A stretch of 64,000 nt of DNA from Hyphodiscus hymeniophilus (lineage: Eukaryota; Ascomycota; Leotiomycetes; Helotiales; Hyphodiscaceae): positions 1,736,001-1,800,000 of the forward strand of contig VNKQ01000010.1 of the NCBI GenBank assembly GCA_016508695.1. The letters run 5' to 3'. The position numbers were made by a program, and so were the translations under genes. The notes below the pieces were generated by a model. It was not told where the DNA came from. It saw only the letters and a program-made list of their open reading frames with translations, and did no database searches. Every line of letters starts with the position of its first letter. Positions within the stretch are counted from its first letter, which is position 1. This document shows, in pieces, positions 10,557 through 20,812 of this stretch.

Positions 10557-12200
10557 ATGCTCCCCTCCGACAAATGCGAAGATGATTGCTCGATGCCAGG
10601 TTTCAAGACCGAAACCCGCGCATTGAGCTCGGTATCTTTCGCCACCCTCGCTTTCTCCTCCCTCCCCTTTATCATCACTTTCTTGATCGTCTGCCTCGCG
10701 GTTCTACACAAGCTGTTTCCCCTGGTCTCTGGGTTGAAAGACGACGACGAACATTATCTTCCCAGTGGTGCGCCCCCGAGCTTGCGACAGAGCCATGCTG
10801 AATATGGCACGAAAACAGCCCGACGGAAAATCGTTGCGATATCGTTCTCTACCACTATTGCTCTGGCAGCCGTCCTAGCTGAGCTGATCCTCTGCGAGCT
10901 CTCGAACTCTTTTAGCCCTACTGCTAGAGCTTTGGCTCTCAAGATAACCGTCCCGACACTGCTATTCTTCCTGGTAGTACTCATACCCTTCCTCGAATTG
11001 CAATCGATTGTTTCTGGCTCTGGGTGGTCTTTCAAGAGGACGGATAGTGGCAAGATACCGAAAATGGCGTGGATATTACAAGCAGCTGGGTTTACAATAT
11101 GGATTCTGGGGTTCTGGTGGTTGGGAAAAGGGATACCGGGGACATATATTCACGAGATGGCGTCGCAACCAGGCAAAGGCCTGAGCGAAGCCTGCCTTGA
11201 ACGAGTTGGGATCATTGGGATTTCATTGATGGCACTGCTCTCTGGGTTCGCTGCGGTATCTTCACCATGGCAGACTTTTGGAGCAAAGCAGAGACTGGTG
11301 ACGGAATCAGATGTCGCACGCAAAGAAGCAGGTCTCGATGCTACTAATGATATGTTGGCTGCCAAGAAGAGCCGTTTGAGAGCGCTGCAGCGCAAGCTGA
11401 AAGATGCCCCAGTGCAGGGATTCATGGCTAAAGCTACGGGTCTGATTCGAGGAAGTGCGGACACCCAGGAGTTGAAAGCCTTGGAACTAGAGATCTCGGG
11501 ACTCTCGTCCATGGCACTGAGTCTATCTTCGTCTCTCAGTCTTCTGCAAAACCGTCTTGCATACAGTCGGCGAGCGTCATCTCCTCTAGGGAAGCTCTTC
11601 GTCACGCCAGCCTCCTACGCATTCGCCATTTACTGCATCTACCGAATCTTCAGCACGAGTATCACGACCCTCCGACGCATCTTATTTCCATCCCCCGATC
11701 CCGCAACCTTCTCTTCTTCCTCCACCGATCCGATAAACCGCGTGCTGTCTCTGCTGGCGAAGCACGTTGATCCCACACTCGACCAACTAGCCTGGTCCCG
11801 CCAGATCTCCTTCCTCCTGTCCGGCATCATCCTCCTGGCGTCCTTCAACAGCGTCCTGCAGACCTTCCACATGATCACCAAACTCTCGCCCTCTCTCCTC
11901 TACCAGGCGCAAGCAAACCTCGCCCTCATCATCGCGCAGATCTCCGCCACGTACGTGATATCAAGCGCTCTGCTCCTCCGGAGCAATCTGCCTTCAGAAA
12001 TGAAGAGCGTGGTGTCCGACGCCCTCGGCAGCCCCTTGGAGCCCGGGTTCGTGGAGCGCTGGTTCGAGGGATGGTTCCTGCTCGCCAGCGCTGGAACGGC
12101 GGTGGGGATCTGGGTGGGGCGGAAGTTCGCAGCTGCTGGAGAATGGGATGATTTCGATGATTACGATGCGGACGTTGAGATGGGTCAGAAGAGGTCATGA
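10557..12200 (+). CDS. GPR89/Golgi pH regulator (GPHR) family anion channel
   Basis: Single exon, 547 aa. Hydrophobic segments appear at about residues 30-55, 90-115, 128-150, 170-190, 220-240, then after a coiled central region at about 360-380, 420-440, 455-475 and 510-530. The middle region (DVARKEAGLDATNDMLAAKK to the KALELEISGLSSMALSLSSS helix) is the typical long loop of the family. The C-terminal half matches the ABA_GPCR domain, including RQISFLLSGIILLASFNSVL and FVERWFEGWFLLASAGTAVG. Animal GPHR is a voltage-dependent anion channel that acidifies the Golgi, while plant GTG proteins were proposed as abscisic-acid receptors. In fungi a Golgi/ER ion-homeostasis role is the safer inference. 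The start may instead be the Met at residue 13. The C-terminal tail is acidic (DDFDDYDADVEM). Confidence 0.88.
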   Translation: MLPSDKCEDDCSMPGFKTETRALSSVSFATLAFSSLPFIITFLIVCLAVLHKLFPLVSGLKDDDEHYLPSGAPPSLRQSHAEYGTKTARRKIVAISFSTTIALAAVLAELILCELSNSFSPTARALALKITVPTLLFFLVVLIPFLELQSIVSGSGWSFKRTDSGKIPKMAWILQAAGFTIWILGFWWLGKGIPGTYIHEMASQPGKGLSEACLERVGIIGISLMALLSGFAAVSSPWQTFGAKQRLVTESDVARKEAGLDATNDMLAAKKSRLRALQRKLKDAPVQGFMAKATGLIRGSADTQELKALELEISGLSSMALSLSSSLSLLQNRLAYSRRASSPLGKLFVTPASYAFAIYCIYRIFSTSITTLRRILFPSPDPATFSSSSTDPINRVLSLLAKHVDPTLDQLAWSRQISFLLSGIILLASFNSVLQTFHMITKLSPSLLYQAQANLALIIAQISATYVISSALLLRSNLPSEMKSVVSDALGSPLEPGFVERWFEGWFLLASAGTAVGIWVGRKFAAAGEWDDFDDYDADVEMGQKRS

Positions 12201-12880
12201 ACGGATATGAACGGTACTTGTTATGTTACTGGCGTTGGTTCGTCTGGCTCTTGCTTGGAGGGAATGGTAAAGGATCGCCCTATGTAGACTTGGCAGGAAG
12301 CGTTCTGCTTCTGGATAGAATGTTAGAAACGCAGAGTTCTGGCTATTCCCACTTTCGTATCCCTCTTTTATATGCTGCTTCGTATGGCAGTCCTATTTAC
12401 GATTACCTTCAAATCATAACCATCTGCAAAGCAATCGCTGAACAAACTCTATGCCTGATGTGGCTTGTCTATCCGGAGTCACAAGCATTCAAGAGGGTTT
12501 AAACGCAATGTAGCAGCTGAGATACACAGCGAAAACGCGCAGTCAATGAATGTTCTTTGCATTCTTTAATCTATCGAGGCATCATTTTGGCCCTGCCGAT
12601 TACGGCCCGGAACTCCCGCTAATACCAAAAGAACAAGAGGCGACCGCAAATGCGTGCCATCATGCAAAGAGACCCTTCATGGTCCTTGCAGCCAAAGCGC
12701 TTCGCTTGGTGGGTATCCCGTGTTTCTTTTCCGTATGCATCGTACCTTTTCCAAGGCATTCGAATGACATCGTCTATCAAGAACTGTGATTGGTGAATCA
12801 AGCGGCAGCTCGTGAGCTGGGCCAGCCTCTGCCAGTATTTCATGCGCACAAGGGGCACTCTGCTACTGGTGTTCATGCCC
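12201..12880. other. Convergent 3' flanks, no gene
   Basis: The GPR89 homologue ends at 12200 on the plus strand and Med19 ends at 12881 on the minus strand. The 680 bp between them holds only short frames (largest about 100 codons) without recognisable features. Confidence 0.5.
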
Positions 12881-14082
12881 CTACCATTCCAGGACCATAG
12901 CTGGAGCTTTGCCGCGTTGGACCTTGAAAATGCGACGGTGTAGAGTTCTTTCGAGCTTGTTAGCCACGATGATCAATTGATGCAGCAAATTCCTAACCTT
13001 TTTAGGCCGTTTCCGTCCTCCAGCCTTATCATCATCATCGTCCCCACCAGTAAATGAGCCTGCATCTCGTATATCATCATCAACGAAGCCCTCTCCGTAA
13101 CCCTCAAAGCTCGAATCACCATAAGAACGCTTCTTTGTAGCTCGCTTGGGACGTACAGCCTCTCCTTTGATGGTGCGAGGTACCCCCACAGAATGAGGAA
13201 ACGGGGCCTGCTTCTTGATCCCGTTGGGATCAGTCTTCACGGCGGGGTAAGCAGGTGTGCTGTTTAACTCGCCGAGGACATTTGGCTTCCACACAGTTCT
13301 GGGTATCACCCCTCTTGTCATGGTCACGGCTTTGCCAAGGTTTGCCAACGCTTCTTCTGGTAGACCCTTCTCAACTTGTGTACTCCGACCCATAGTTGCA
13401 TCCCATTCCTCTTCCGGTAGTAGCATCATTGATAGCATATCGTTCGTATCTTGAGACCCTGGTTCCTTCTTCGGAGGATCAAACGCCCCACTGAGTGATC
13501 GCATGTAGTTCTTATACGTTTTGCGCACGATCTTCTTTTTGCCGTCATCATCGACTCGTGCAACAGAAGCAGCTATTTCTTCAAGGCCGTATTTTGCGAA
13601 GAGGTCTGAAGTCATATCTACCTCTGTAGGCTTTCTTCCAACGTTACGAGCTGCAAGTGTGTCCATGTTAACCAAACGCTTCGAGTAAGTAAAATGGGGA
13701 TTACACTCAGACAGAAACCAGATTTACGAGAAGTTGTTCGAAAGGAGGGAGTCTTACGAGGGTGGCAGAGAAGGTATTTCTTCCCAACATCCAAATGAAG
13801 GTCGTCAATACGGATTCCGCTGTCCTCGACGTGAACTTTCTTCTGCTCTCGATCACCATGATCATCAATATCACGCTTGCGCTTGTTGGACGACTCCTCG
13901 AGAGAAGCTCCATCCGCGGCAAAACCAGAAATAGTGGAAGACATGCTGCCGTTTATGCTGTGTGCCGGTGTAGGGAGAGAGTTGTTGAATCGAGGGGAGG
14001 TTGTGGGTTTAAGAGTGAGCTCGTGTGATCCGGGGGAGTTTTGCGACGGACTCTGCGGTGTTTGAGGGTGATCAGAAGGCAT
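12881..14082 (-). CDS. rox3: Mediator complex subunit 19 (Med19/Rox3)
   Basis: Exon 1 is 14082-13758 and exon 2 starts at 13650, with a 107-bp intron (GTAAGA donor, TTGCAG acceptor). The start at MPSDHPQTPQSPSQNSPGSH was chosen because Med19 proteins begin with this Pro/Ser-rich block; an earlier in-frame Met exists at 14169. The core reads KRKRDIDDHGDREQKKVHVE, LHLDVGKKYLLCHPPRNVGR and DLFAKYGLEEIAASVARV, followed by IVRKTYKNYMRSLSGAF. A later basic and acidic tail contains KKRSYGDSSFEGYGEGFVDD and GGRKRPKK, diagnostic of fungal Rox3. Med19 lies in the Mediator head/middle interface and links activators to RNA polymerase II. A possible second intron (12997-12923, 75 bp) is in frame and stop-free: retention gives 364 aa, removal 339 aa. 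Confidence 0.9.
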
Positions 14083-14666
14083 ATCGATCGTGGATCGGGA
14101 ATGGTTGAGGTCGTCGAGGGTCAGAATCGAGGAGGAACAAAGACGTGGTTTGTTGTTGCTCAAATGCACGTCTCGTCCGATACGCCGGTAGCCGTTCCAA
14201 GAGAGTCGAACCTCTTCGAATCACAGAATAACGTCAATGTCGCCTTGTGAGTCGAAGGTGAAATGGTTTCTCAGTTGTATCCTCGTATCTCGACAGTCAG
14301 TGGCCGAGCCAAGACCTGGTGGAATCTGGGAGATCGATCGCAAAGTCACACCCCGCACGCCCAGGACAGCGCTCTGCTGATTCCCAAGACCTCCAACATG
14401 CAAAACCCAACTCTGAGAGCGGTTGTGATTCGGTATTGATGTTGGCGATGTTTATTCCGTGGGGTCGTCGGTGGTGTTGTTCGATGGTCGTTGAACTGAC
14501 GGATCGCCCTGGGAGAACAAGTCGATTCATCCGCTAAACCGTATCAGGCCCTTCCTTAGTGGCTTCGTCGGCCAATGTTCTTGCGGTTCCCCGACATTTC
14601 TGGAAAAATGAAAATAAAATTCCAGCATGCAGTGCAATCAACGATTGTACACAATCCACAGCAATT
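14083..14666. promoter_or_regulatory. Divergent promoter region of Med19 and Nop4
   Basis: The 584 bp between the two divergent starts must hold both promoters and 5' leaders. The Nop4 frame stays open upstream to 14559 but with a GTG, so translation is placed at ATG 14667. No specific factor site is evident. Confidence 0.45.
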
Positions 14667-17042
14667 ATGGCAAAACAGGGAAAGCGGACAAGATCTGGGG
14701 AGAACGATGAGGACTCCATTCAAGAAGTCTCCGATAACGAAGAACTGCCACCCTCCAAGAAGGCTCGAAAAGAAACCAATGCTTCCGCACGCCGTTCACT
14801 CTTCGTGCGGTCTCTCCCAGCAGTTGCAACTACCGAAGCCTTGACTGAATTATTCTCCCAAAGCTACCCTCTCAAACATGCAACGGTTGTGATTGATCCT
14901 GTTACCAAGCAGTCAAAAGGATATGGCTTCGTCACATTCGCAGATGCAGAGGACGCCCAGCGAGCTCTGGACGAGTTCAATGGCCAAACATTCAAAGGGC
15001 GCAAGATGAAGATTGAGATCGCTGAGCCCAGATCTCGAGAGAAGGGAGCAAAGCCTGGGGTGGATGGTAAAGTAAAGAGCACAATTTCTACTGAAGCCGC
15101 AGCCGTCAAAAAGGCCCGCCAGGACAAGATGGTTGAAGATCGAAAGCCTCCTAAGCTCATCATACGTAACTTGCCATGGAGTATCAAAACTGCAGAACAG
15201 TTGGCAGACCTGTTCAGGAAGTTTGGCAAGGTCAAGCACTCCACTCTACCGAAAGTCAAGGATACACAAGCTGGTTTCGGGTTTGTGGTTATGCGTGGGA
15301 GAAAGAATGCGGAGAAGGCTTTGGCTGCTATTAATGGCAACACGGTGGATGGGAGAGAGTTGGCTGTGGATTGGGCCGTGGAGAAAGAAGTCTGGGAAGG
15401 TCAAAAATCTTCTGCGGATGCTGCTGTCGAGGACGAGAGTCATGACGAGGCGGAGGACAAAGCAGATGCCGAGAACGAAGACGATGATGTTGCAAATTTC
15501 ATGAAGAACTTTGGAGAGCAATTGGAGTCGGAGGATGAGAGTGACGAACAAGACCCAGATGAAAGCGATGAAAACGATGATGAGATTGATGAAGATGGAA
15601 GTGACGATTCTGATGAGTTCGAGGACGAAGAGAGGGAGGTGGTCGCAGAGAAACCACAAAAGACTTTGATCACTGACAATTCAACAACGCTTTTCGTTCG
15701 CAACCTTCCTTTTACGACTCTTGACGCTGACCTCAAAGAACACTTCAATCAGTTTGGCCCGGTCCGATATGCCCGAGTAGTGATGGATCGTGCTACTGAT
15801 CGACCTCGAGGAACCGGATTCGTTTGTTTCTATAATGTTGAGGATGCTGATGCTTGTTACCGCAATGCTCCCCGCCACCAACCAACCGGCGCAAATGCAA
15901 TTGCTCCAAAAGTCAAACACTCTCTCCTCGAAAACGAGAGTTCTGACAAGGATGGCTTGTATACGATCGAGGGACGAGTTATGCAAATTGCAAAAGCTGT
16001 TGAGCGCGAAAAAGCCGTCAAGCTCACTGAAGAAGGCACAAACTTCCGAGATAATCGAGATCAAGACAAGCGCAAGCTCTACCTACTATCCGAAGGTACT
16101 GTTGCATCTGGGACACCGTTGTACGAATCTTTGGCACCATCAGAAGTCAAGATGCGTGAAGACAGTGCTACTCAGAGAAAGAAGCTCATCCAGAACAACC
16201 CAACTCTCCACCTCTCCCTGTCACGTCTTTCAATCCGCAATTTACCGCGAAACATCAACTCCAAAGATCTCAAGGCTCTCGCTCGCGAGGCTGTGGTTGG
16301 ATTCGCGAAAGATGTCAAAGCTGGACTGCGAGCACAACTCTCGAAGGAAGAAGAGGCTCGTGGTGGTGACGAGATGCGAGAAGCCGAGAAACAGCGGAAA
16401 GCGAAAGGTAAAGGCATTGTTCGTCAAGCCAAGATTGTGTTCGAAGGACGAGAAGGTTCGAAGATATCAGAAGAAAGTGGTGCTGGCAAAAGCAGAGGTT
16501 ATGGATTCGTGGAATACAGTTCTCATCGCTGGGCTTTGATGGGATTGAGATGGCTGAATGGACATGCGCTGACCAGCTCTGCTGGGAAGAAGCAAAGATT
16601 GATTGTGGAGTTTGCTATCGAAAATGCGCAGGTTGTAGCGAGACGGAAGGAAAAAGAGGAGAAAGCTAGGGTACGATCAAAAGAAGTACTTGAGGCGCGC
16701 GAGAAAGGTGAAGCACCTGCAAAGGACAAGAAGGTCCTCGGCAAGGATGCTCTAATGAAGAAGACCAGGACCGGCTCCAAAGGTGGCAAGGGACGTCCAG
16801 TTCCCATTAAAGGCAAGGGAAAGGTATTCGTGAAGGGTGGGCAGAACAGTGCGAAGCCTGAAGGCACTAAGAGGAAGCTTGAAGATGAGAGAGCAGGAGG
16901 AAACAAGCAGGCCAAGAGACTCGGTGCTGCATCAGTCAAAACTGAAGCATCCCCTGCTGATGAAGGGCGAGTGGCTAAGAGGGCACAGATAATTCAAAAG
17001 AAGCGGATGATGAGAAGGAATCGGAAGCAAGGTAGTTCTTAG
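14667..17042 (+). CDS. nop4: Nucleolar four-RRM ribosome biogenesis factor Nop4 (RBM28)
   Basis: Single exon, 791 aa, starting MAKQGKRTRSGENDEDS. Four RRM-like modules are visible. RRM1 has RSLFVRSLPAVATTEALTEL with RNP1 KGYGFVTF. RRM2 has KLIIRNLPWSIKTAEQLADL with AGFGFVVM. RRM3 has TTLFVRNLPFTTLDADLKEH with GTGFVCF. RRM4 is divergent, with LSIRNLPRNINSKDLKALAR and SRGYGFVEYSSHRWALMGLR. A long Asp/Glu-rich stretch separates RRM2 and RRM3, and the C-terminus is Lys/Arg-rich and nucleolar in character (KKRMMRRNRKQG). Nop4/RBM28 binds pre-rRNA and is needed for 27S processing and 60S subunit assembly. Order, spacing and acidic linker all match the family. Confidence 0.95.
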   Translation: MAKQGKRTRSGENDEDSIQEVSDNEELPPSKKARKETNASARRSLFVRSLPAVATTEALTELFSQSYPLKHATVVIDPVTKQSKGYGFVTFADAEDAQRALDEFNGQTFKGRKMKIEIAEPRSREKGAKPGVDGKVKSTISTEAAAVKKARQDKMVEDRKPPKLIIRNLPWSIKTAEQLADLFRKFGKVKHSTLPKVKDTQAGFGFVVMRGRKNAEKALAAINGNTVDGRELAVDWAVEKEVWEGQKSSADAAVEDESHDEAEDKADAENEDDDVANFMKNFGEQLESEDESDEQDPDESDENDDEIDEDGSDDSDEFEDEEREVVAEKPQKTLITDNSTTLFVRNLPFTTLDADLKEHFNQFGPVRYARVVMDRATDRPRGTGFVCFYNVEDADACYRNAPRHQPTGANAIAPKVKHSLLENESSDKDGLYTIEGRVMQIAKAVEREKAVKLTEEGTNFRDNRDQDKRKLYLLSEGTVASGTPLYESLAPSEVKMREDSATQRKKLIQNNPTLHLSLSRLSIRNLPRNINSKDLKALAREAVVGFAKDVKAGLRAQLSKEEEARGGDEMREAEKQRKAKGKGIVRQAKIVFEGREGSKISEESGAGKSRGYGFVEYSSHRWALMGLRWLNGHALTSSAGKKQRLIVEFAIENAQVVARRKEKEEKARVRSKEVLEAREKGEAPAKDKKVLGKDALMKKTRTGSKGGKGRPVPIKGKGKVFVKGGQNSAKPEGTKRKLEDERAGGNKQAKRLGAASVKTEASPADEGRVAKRAQIIQKKRMMRRNRKQGSS

Positions 17043-18582
17043 TTACGTTGGCTTTTGTATGGACACCCTTCACGTCAATGAACTTGTCGTCATGCCTTAT
17101 GCCGTAAGCTCGCCTACATATTATCCTGTCCAGACACTCTTCCAGGCCATGCACAATATGAATGAGATGATTTTATTAAAGCAAACTGAATCATTGTCAA
17201 ATATTTTCGAAACTCAATAGCATTGATCCACATATCCATAGATGTTTCGTTATCTCATTGCAGTTAAGCCTCGCTACGAGGATTCAGTGTTCCTCCTCTC
17301 AAATCTCTTTGAGTGATCTAGATTGATGTTATTTTCTGCGAGATCAAGTAATTACTTGACAGCCTGTTCAGCAAGTCTATGGTAGCTGGTAGTTCAAAAA
17401 TTTAGAGCAATTACAAGCGCCATTGCAACGAGTATGGCATGAACTTGACTCGAGGAACCGAATTTCATCAACAATGCCAGACAACGGCGACGACATAACA
17501 GATTAAACTAAGCTCCACTACCATCTCCTCGTTCGAGCTCCTGTAATCTCTCGATGTCGTCCCATGAAAAGCTACCTAGTCTTGGATTAGCTTTCCTGCA
17601 ATGTTACGTCTCCTACCAGCATCGACGTCTTCGCGTGTGCCAGGATCAACGAATTCGTTGTCCCTTGGCTCAAGTACCAGGATGGGTAGGAAGGTTCTTT
17701 TATTCACTGAGTAGTATTAGTGAGATTGTGAACGAGAGAATGCGTTTTGTGGTGGAGTGCGGGGTTAGGTCAAGGAGAAATCTGCAATATTTGGGCTTTC
17801 GGTAAAATTGTGCAGAGACAATGAGAATGGGACGTTGAACTAAGTGATCTAGGTATCAGGAAGAGTATGAGCTAGATATTTAAGATTGGCTAGGAAGTAC
17901 ATTTCGTTCGAGGTAGTCCTAGATTTCACGGTCTCAGATTTTCATCATAGTCCCGTCATGCTGGGGAAATATTCTTCTGTAATTTCCTTCTGTTGATATG
18001 GAGCTAGGCCTAGGCAATGAGAGACAGCAAATTGTTTGGGAGAGAGAGTTGGAGTAGATTAGTCATTGCTTAAGCCAATGTACTGTGTCTCGACTCGGAA
18101 AGTTCTGACTTTTTGCTCGCAATATGAAATTGTAGTCTCTGCAGCTTTGCTTCCCGAAGCAGTGGAGGCCGGCTCATGAGGATTTATTATGAGCTTTCCG
18201 ACAATATATTTATGACAAAACAACCTTCAAACTACATGAACTCTTCTATAGGACTCCAGCTCCTTCATGCTTCCTTGGTGTTTCGGGTACGCTTCTGAAC
18301 CCCGTTGAGGGAAATGCAATTTATCCTTTTTTTGGGGTCCAGACAAGAAAGGCAAGTCAACATGTATTACTGAATATTGACTTCGGATATGTAATCTACT
18401 TATCATCGCTGCCGCTTCGGAGCTTTCGACACTTTTGACAATTAGAGAAATGGGAATCATTATTTTTGTCACAATCGTGAGTTCTTCCTTCCGTGGTGCT
18501 TCCCGTCATCTTGGTCGAACTGTTTAACACTAATTATCTTCACTCAAACAAACATTTAATATCATAGCGACAAGTGTCCTGC

Positions 18583-18797
18583 CATGCCGGTGTTTACTCA
18601 TTCGAAGCCGTCTGGTGTTGAGGTATTATCCAAAACAGCGTGAGCAAATTTGAATAAACGACACAGGAGAGCTCGTCAACCTAGGCCAAAGGATTTGTTA
18701 CGACACCAATACTCGATACCGTGTCACCGTTGCTGTCGATAACCTCTCACAAGCTCTTGAAATTACAGGTCCCCCCGCGGCTTCTACCATCAATTGA
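18583..18797 (+). other. Possible small two-exon gene or remnant
   Basis: A short frame MPVFTHSKPSGVE is followed by a GTATTA donor-like site. A downstream frame then reads NLGQRICYDTNTRYRVTVAV and onward to a stop, ending GPPAASTIN. The second part has protein-like composition. A phase-compatible acceptor (GGAGAG) is weak, so the join is uncertain. I recognise no family. Confidence 0.2.
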
Positions 18798-19592
18798 ACC
18801 TGAAGCTGGGTGCTGGATCCATTGTCTTTCAACCATCTCCATTTCTCTGTCTTAATGCCAACTCTATGATAATACCTAGTATACTAATGAATCAGACATC
18901 TAGTGATCGGTAAGCGCAAGCCGGGAGTCCCAACTAATTAATTAACAGATTAATATAATAAATTCGAGCTGGCCGATGTGCTTACAGACGATTGTTCTAC
19001 AAATTCATAAGCGGCGAAGCAAGAAACCCAGATTTTGGACATTGCTAGAAACGAACTTTAACGTTCTCACAAACAAACATAAACGAATATTAAGACTTTT
19101 CTGGATTTCTCAGTTAACAAGTTTCAATTTCAAGAAAATTTAAATACGACCTATCGACTCTTTGTCTTCCAATTCCTCGCTTCGATGCTCCGAGATCTGA
19201 CTACTGTAGCGTAGCGTTGTCAGCCGACTTCCGCGAGACGGCGGACTTCCGACAGTGGATTACGGTAAACCTTAATCGCAGCGACTACCTATTCCGCGAA
19301 AACTACTCATTCCTGGTTATAGAGATTTAGAGAGAATCTCCCAATGTTCTTAATCGTATTGCAACTCAGCCAGATAAGGGTGCCCTTTACGTCCTGCGTG
19401 ACCTTCGAACCCTCTTCACCGAGCTTGTCAATGGCCCCCGCCGACGCCGAAGCACCCAAGATGTACCAAGCTGGAGGATTGGAATTGGAAGCTATTGGAC
19501 CTCTGCAAGTCCTATCATAATCACCTCCACCAGCACAATACAGATGAGCCTCGAGAAATGCATTTTCTTGACAGGCAAACGTGGTAAGAGAG

Positions 19593-19631
19593 GAGTGGAG
19601 TTTCCGAGTGGAGTATCCGAGTGGAGTATTC
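19593..19631. repeat. Three tandem 13-bp repeats
   Basis: The units are GAGTGGAGTTTCC, GAGTGGAGTATCC and GAGTGGAGTATTC, head to tail. Thirteen is not a multiple of three, so each added copy shifts the surrounding open frame. That fits non-coding or decayed sequence. Confidence 0.8.
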
Positions 19632-20812
19632 TTCTGGGTGTCATATTACCTCCCACCACAACAACGTTTCTACATGAGCATACGACTGGACCTGAGGATA
19701 CAGGCCAAAAGTAGCTTGTGCCGACCGACTTCCACCCATCAGACCTTTACTCATAGGAGGGTCTACGTCGGTATATTAGAAGATGAGGAGTGCTGTAATG
19801 GCTACAGAACGATGTATCAATTCTTCCCCTCCCTTCTTGCCTTATGAAGAGGAGCTGTTGAAAAAGTATTAACATTGAGGGGTTCCAATAGTTGCAAGCA
19901 TGTATCTGTCAGTACATCCGATTGGGCGCGCCGTATGGTTTCTTTTGTAGAAGATCAACTGTGCTCGGGTGTAGTGGAGATTTCCAGAACCTCGGAAGCA
20001 CATGATCAACAAACAGAACCTTCCCAACCCCTCGATCACTCCGAATACCTGGTGTAGGGGCACCAGGGGCTTTGCCAATCGATTTCTTCGCGATGGTACT
20101 TGTACATTACTGTACCTGACCCAATTTCCCAAGCCACAACCGAAAATTCCAAACGTCAAACATTGTCTCTCCTCCTCTCCCACGCCTCCTTGCTTTGTAC
20201 AACATCAAACTCGAGTATGGCCATTAGAGAAAGAAGAAAGAGAAAGAAAGCACAGGACAGAAAATGCGATCGAGTGATCTTCTGGGCTTGGTTTCTGCGT
20301 TGACCCCAAGCCTTTGGTGAAGAAATGTTTTTGTTGTTGCGCTATGCAGCTCGCAAATCCATGTGAAAAGAGCAACTATCCAGATAATCATCAAAGGCGC
20401 ATGAAGACGGCTCGTTAGCATTCCCAGTACTCGGCAATCTCTGTCGTTTTGGAATTCAACATGTTCAAGATTGTAGGCGCACGGCTTGCTCGTCGGCAGG
20501 TCAGACCCCAAATTCCAAACTGATATTCGCCCGCAGCATTGCGTTCCATCTCAACGCGTTCCTGCTTCAGCAGACAACATCCTCTTTGTCAGATGTCCTC
20601 CGAGTGGATAAGTTCTGTCTTGTGGCTTGCACCCATATCAACAAACAAAAATACACATCCTGGAAGGGCGTGATCAGGGTTCATACTCGGAATGCTATTC
20701 TATCTCTCCTTTTATCAACTTCACTCCCACCCTGCTTATATATCCATTTCGTCGGTGACTTCTTCTTTCAGCAACACACTCATTTTGTTGACCAAGTCCT
20801 GCTGTCTTTACA

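Larger units (their letters stand above)
17043..20812. other. 3.8-kb gene-poor, partly AT-rich region
   Basis: No gene can be supported here. The segment around 18,540-19,150 is AT-rich. A stop-free plus-strand frame without an ATG near its start runs 19331-19711 (127 codons). A short two-exon candidate lies near 18,583-18,797. A triple 13-bp repeat sits at 19593-19631. These may be decayed sequence. The last 1 kb or so should contain the promoter of the large wall protein. Confidence 0.5.

Noticed and set aside
14559..14666. N-terminal extension of Nop4
   Set aside because: It starts with GTG. The ATG at 14667 gives the family-like Lys-rich N-terminus and good context.
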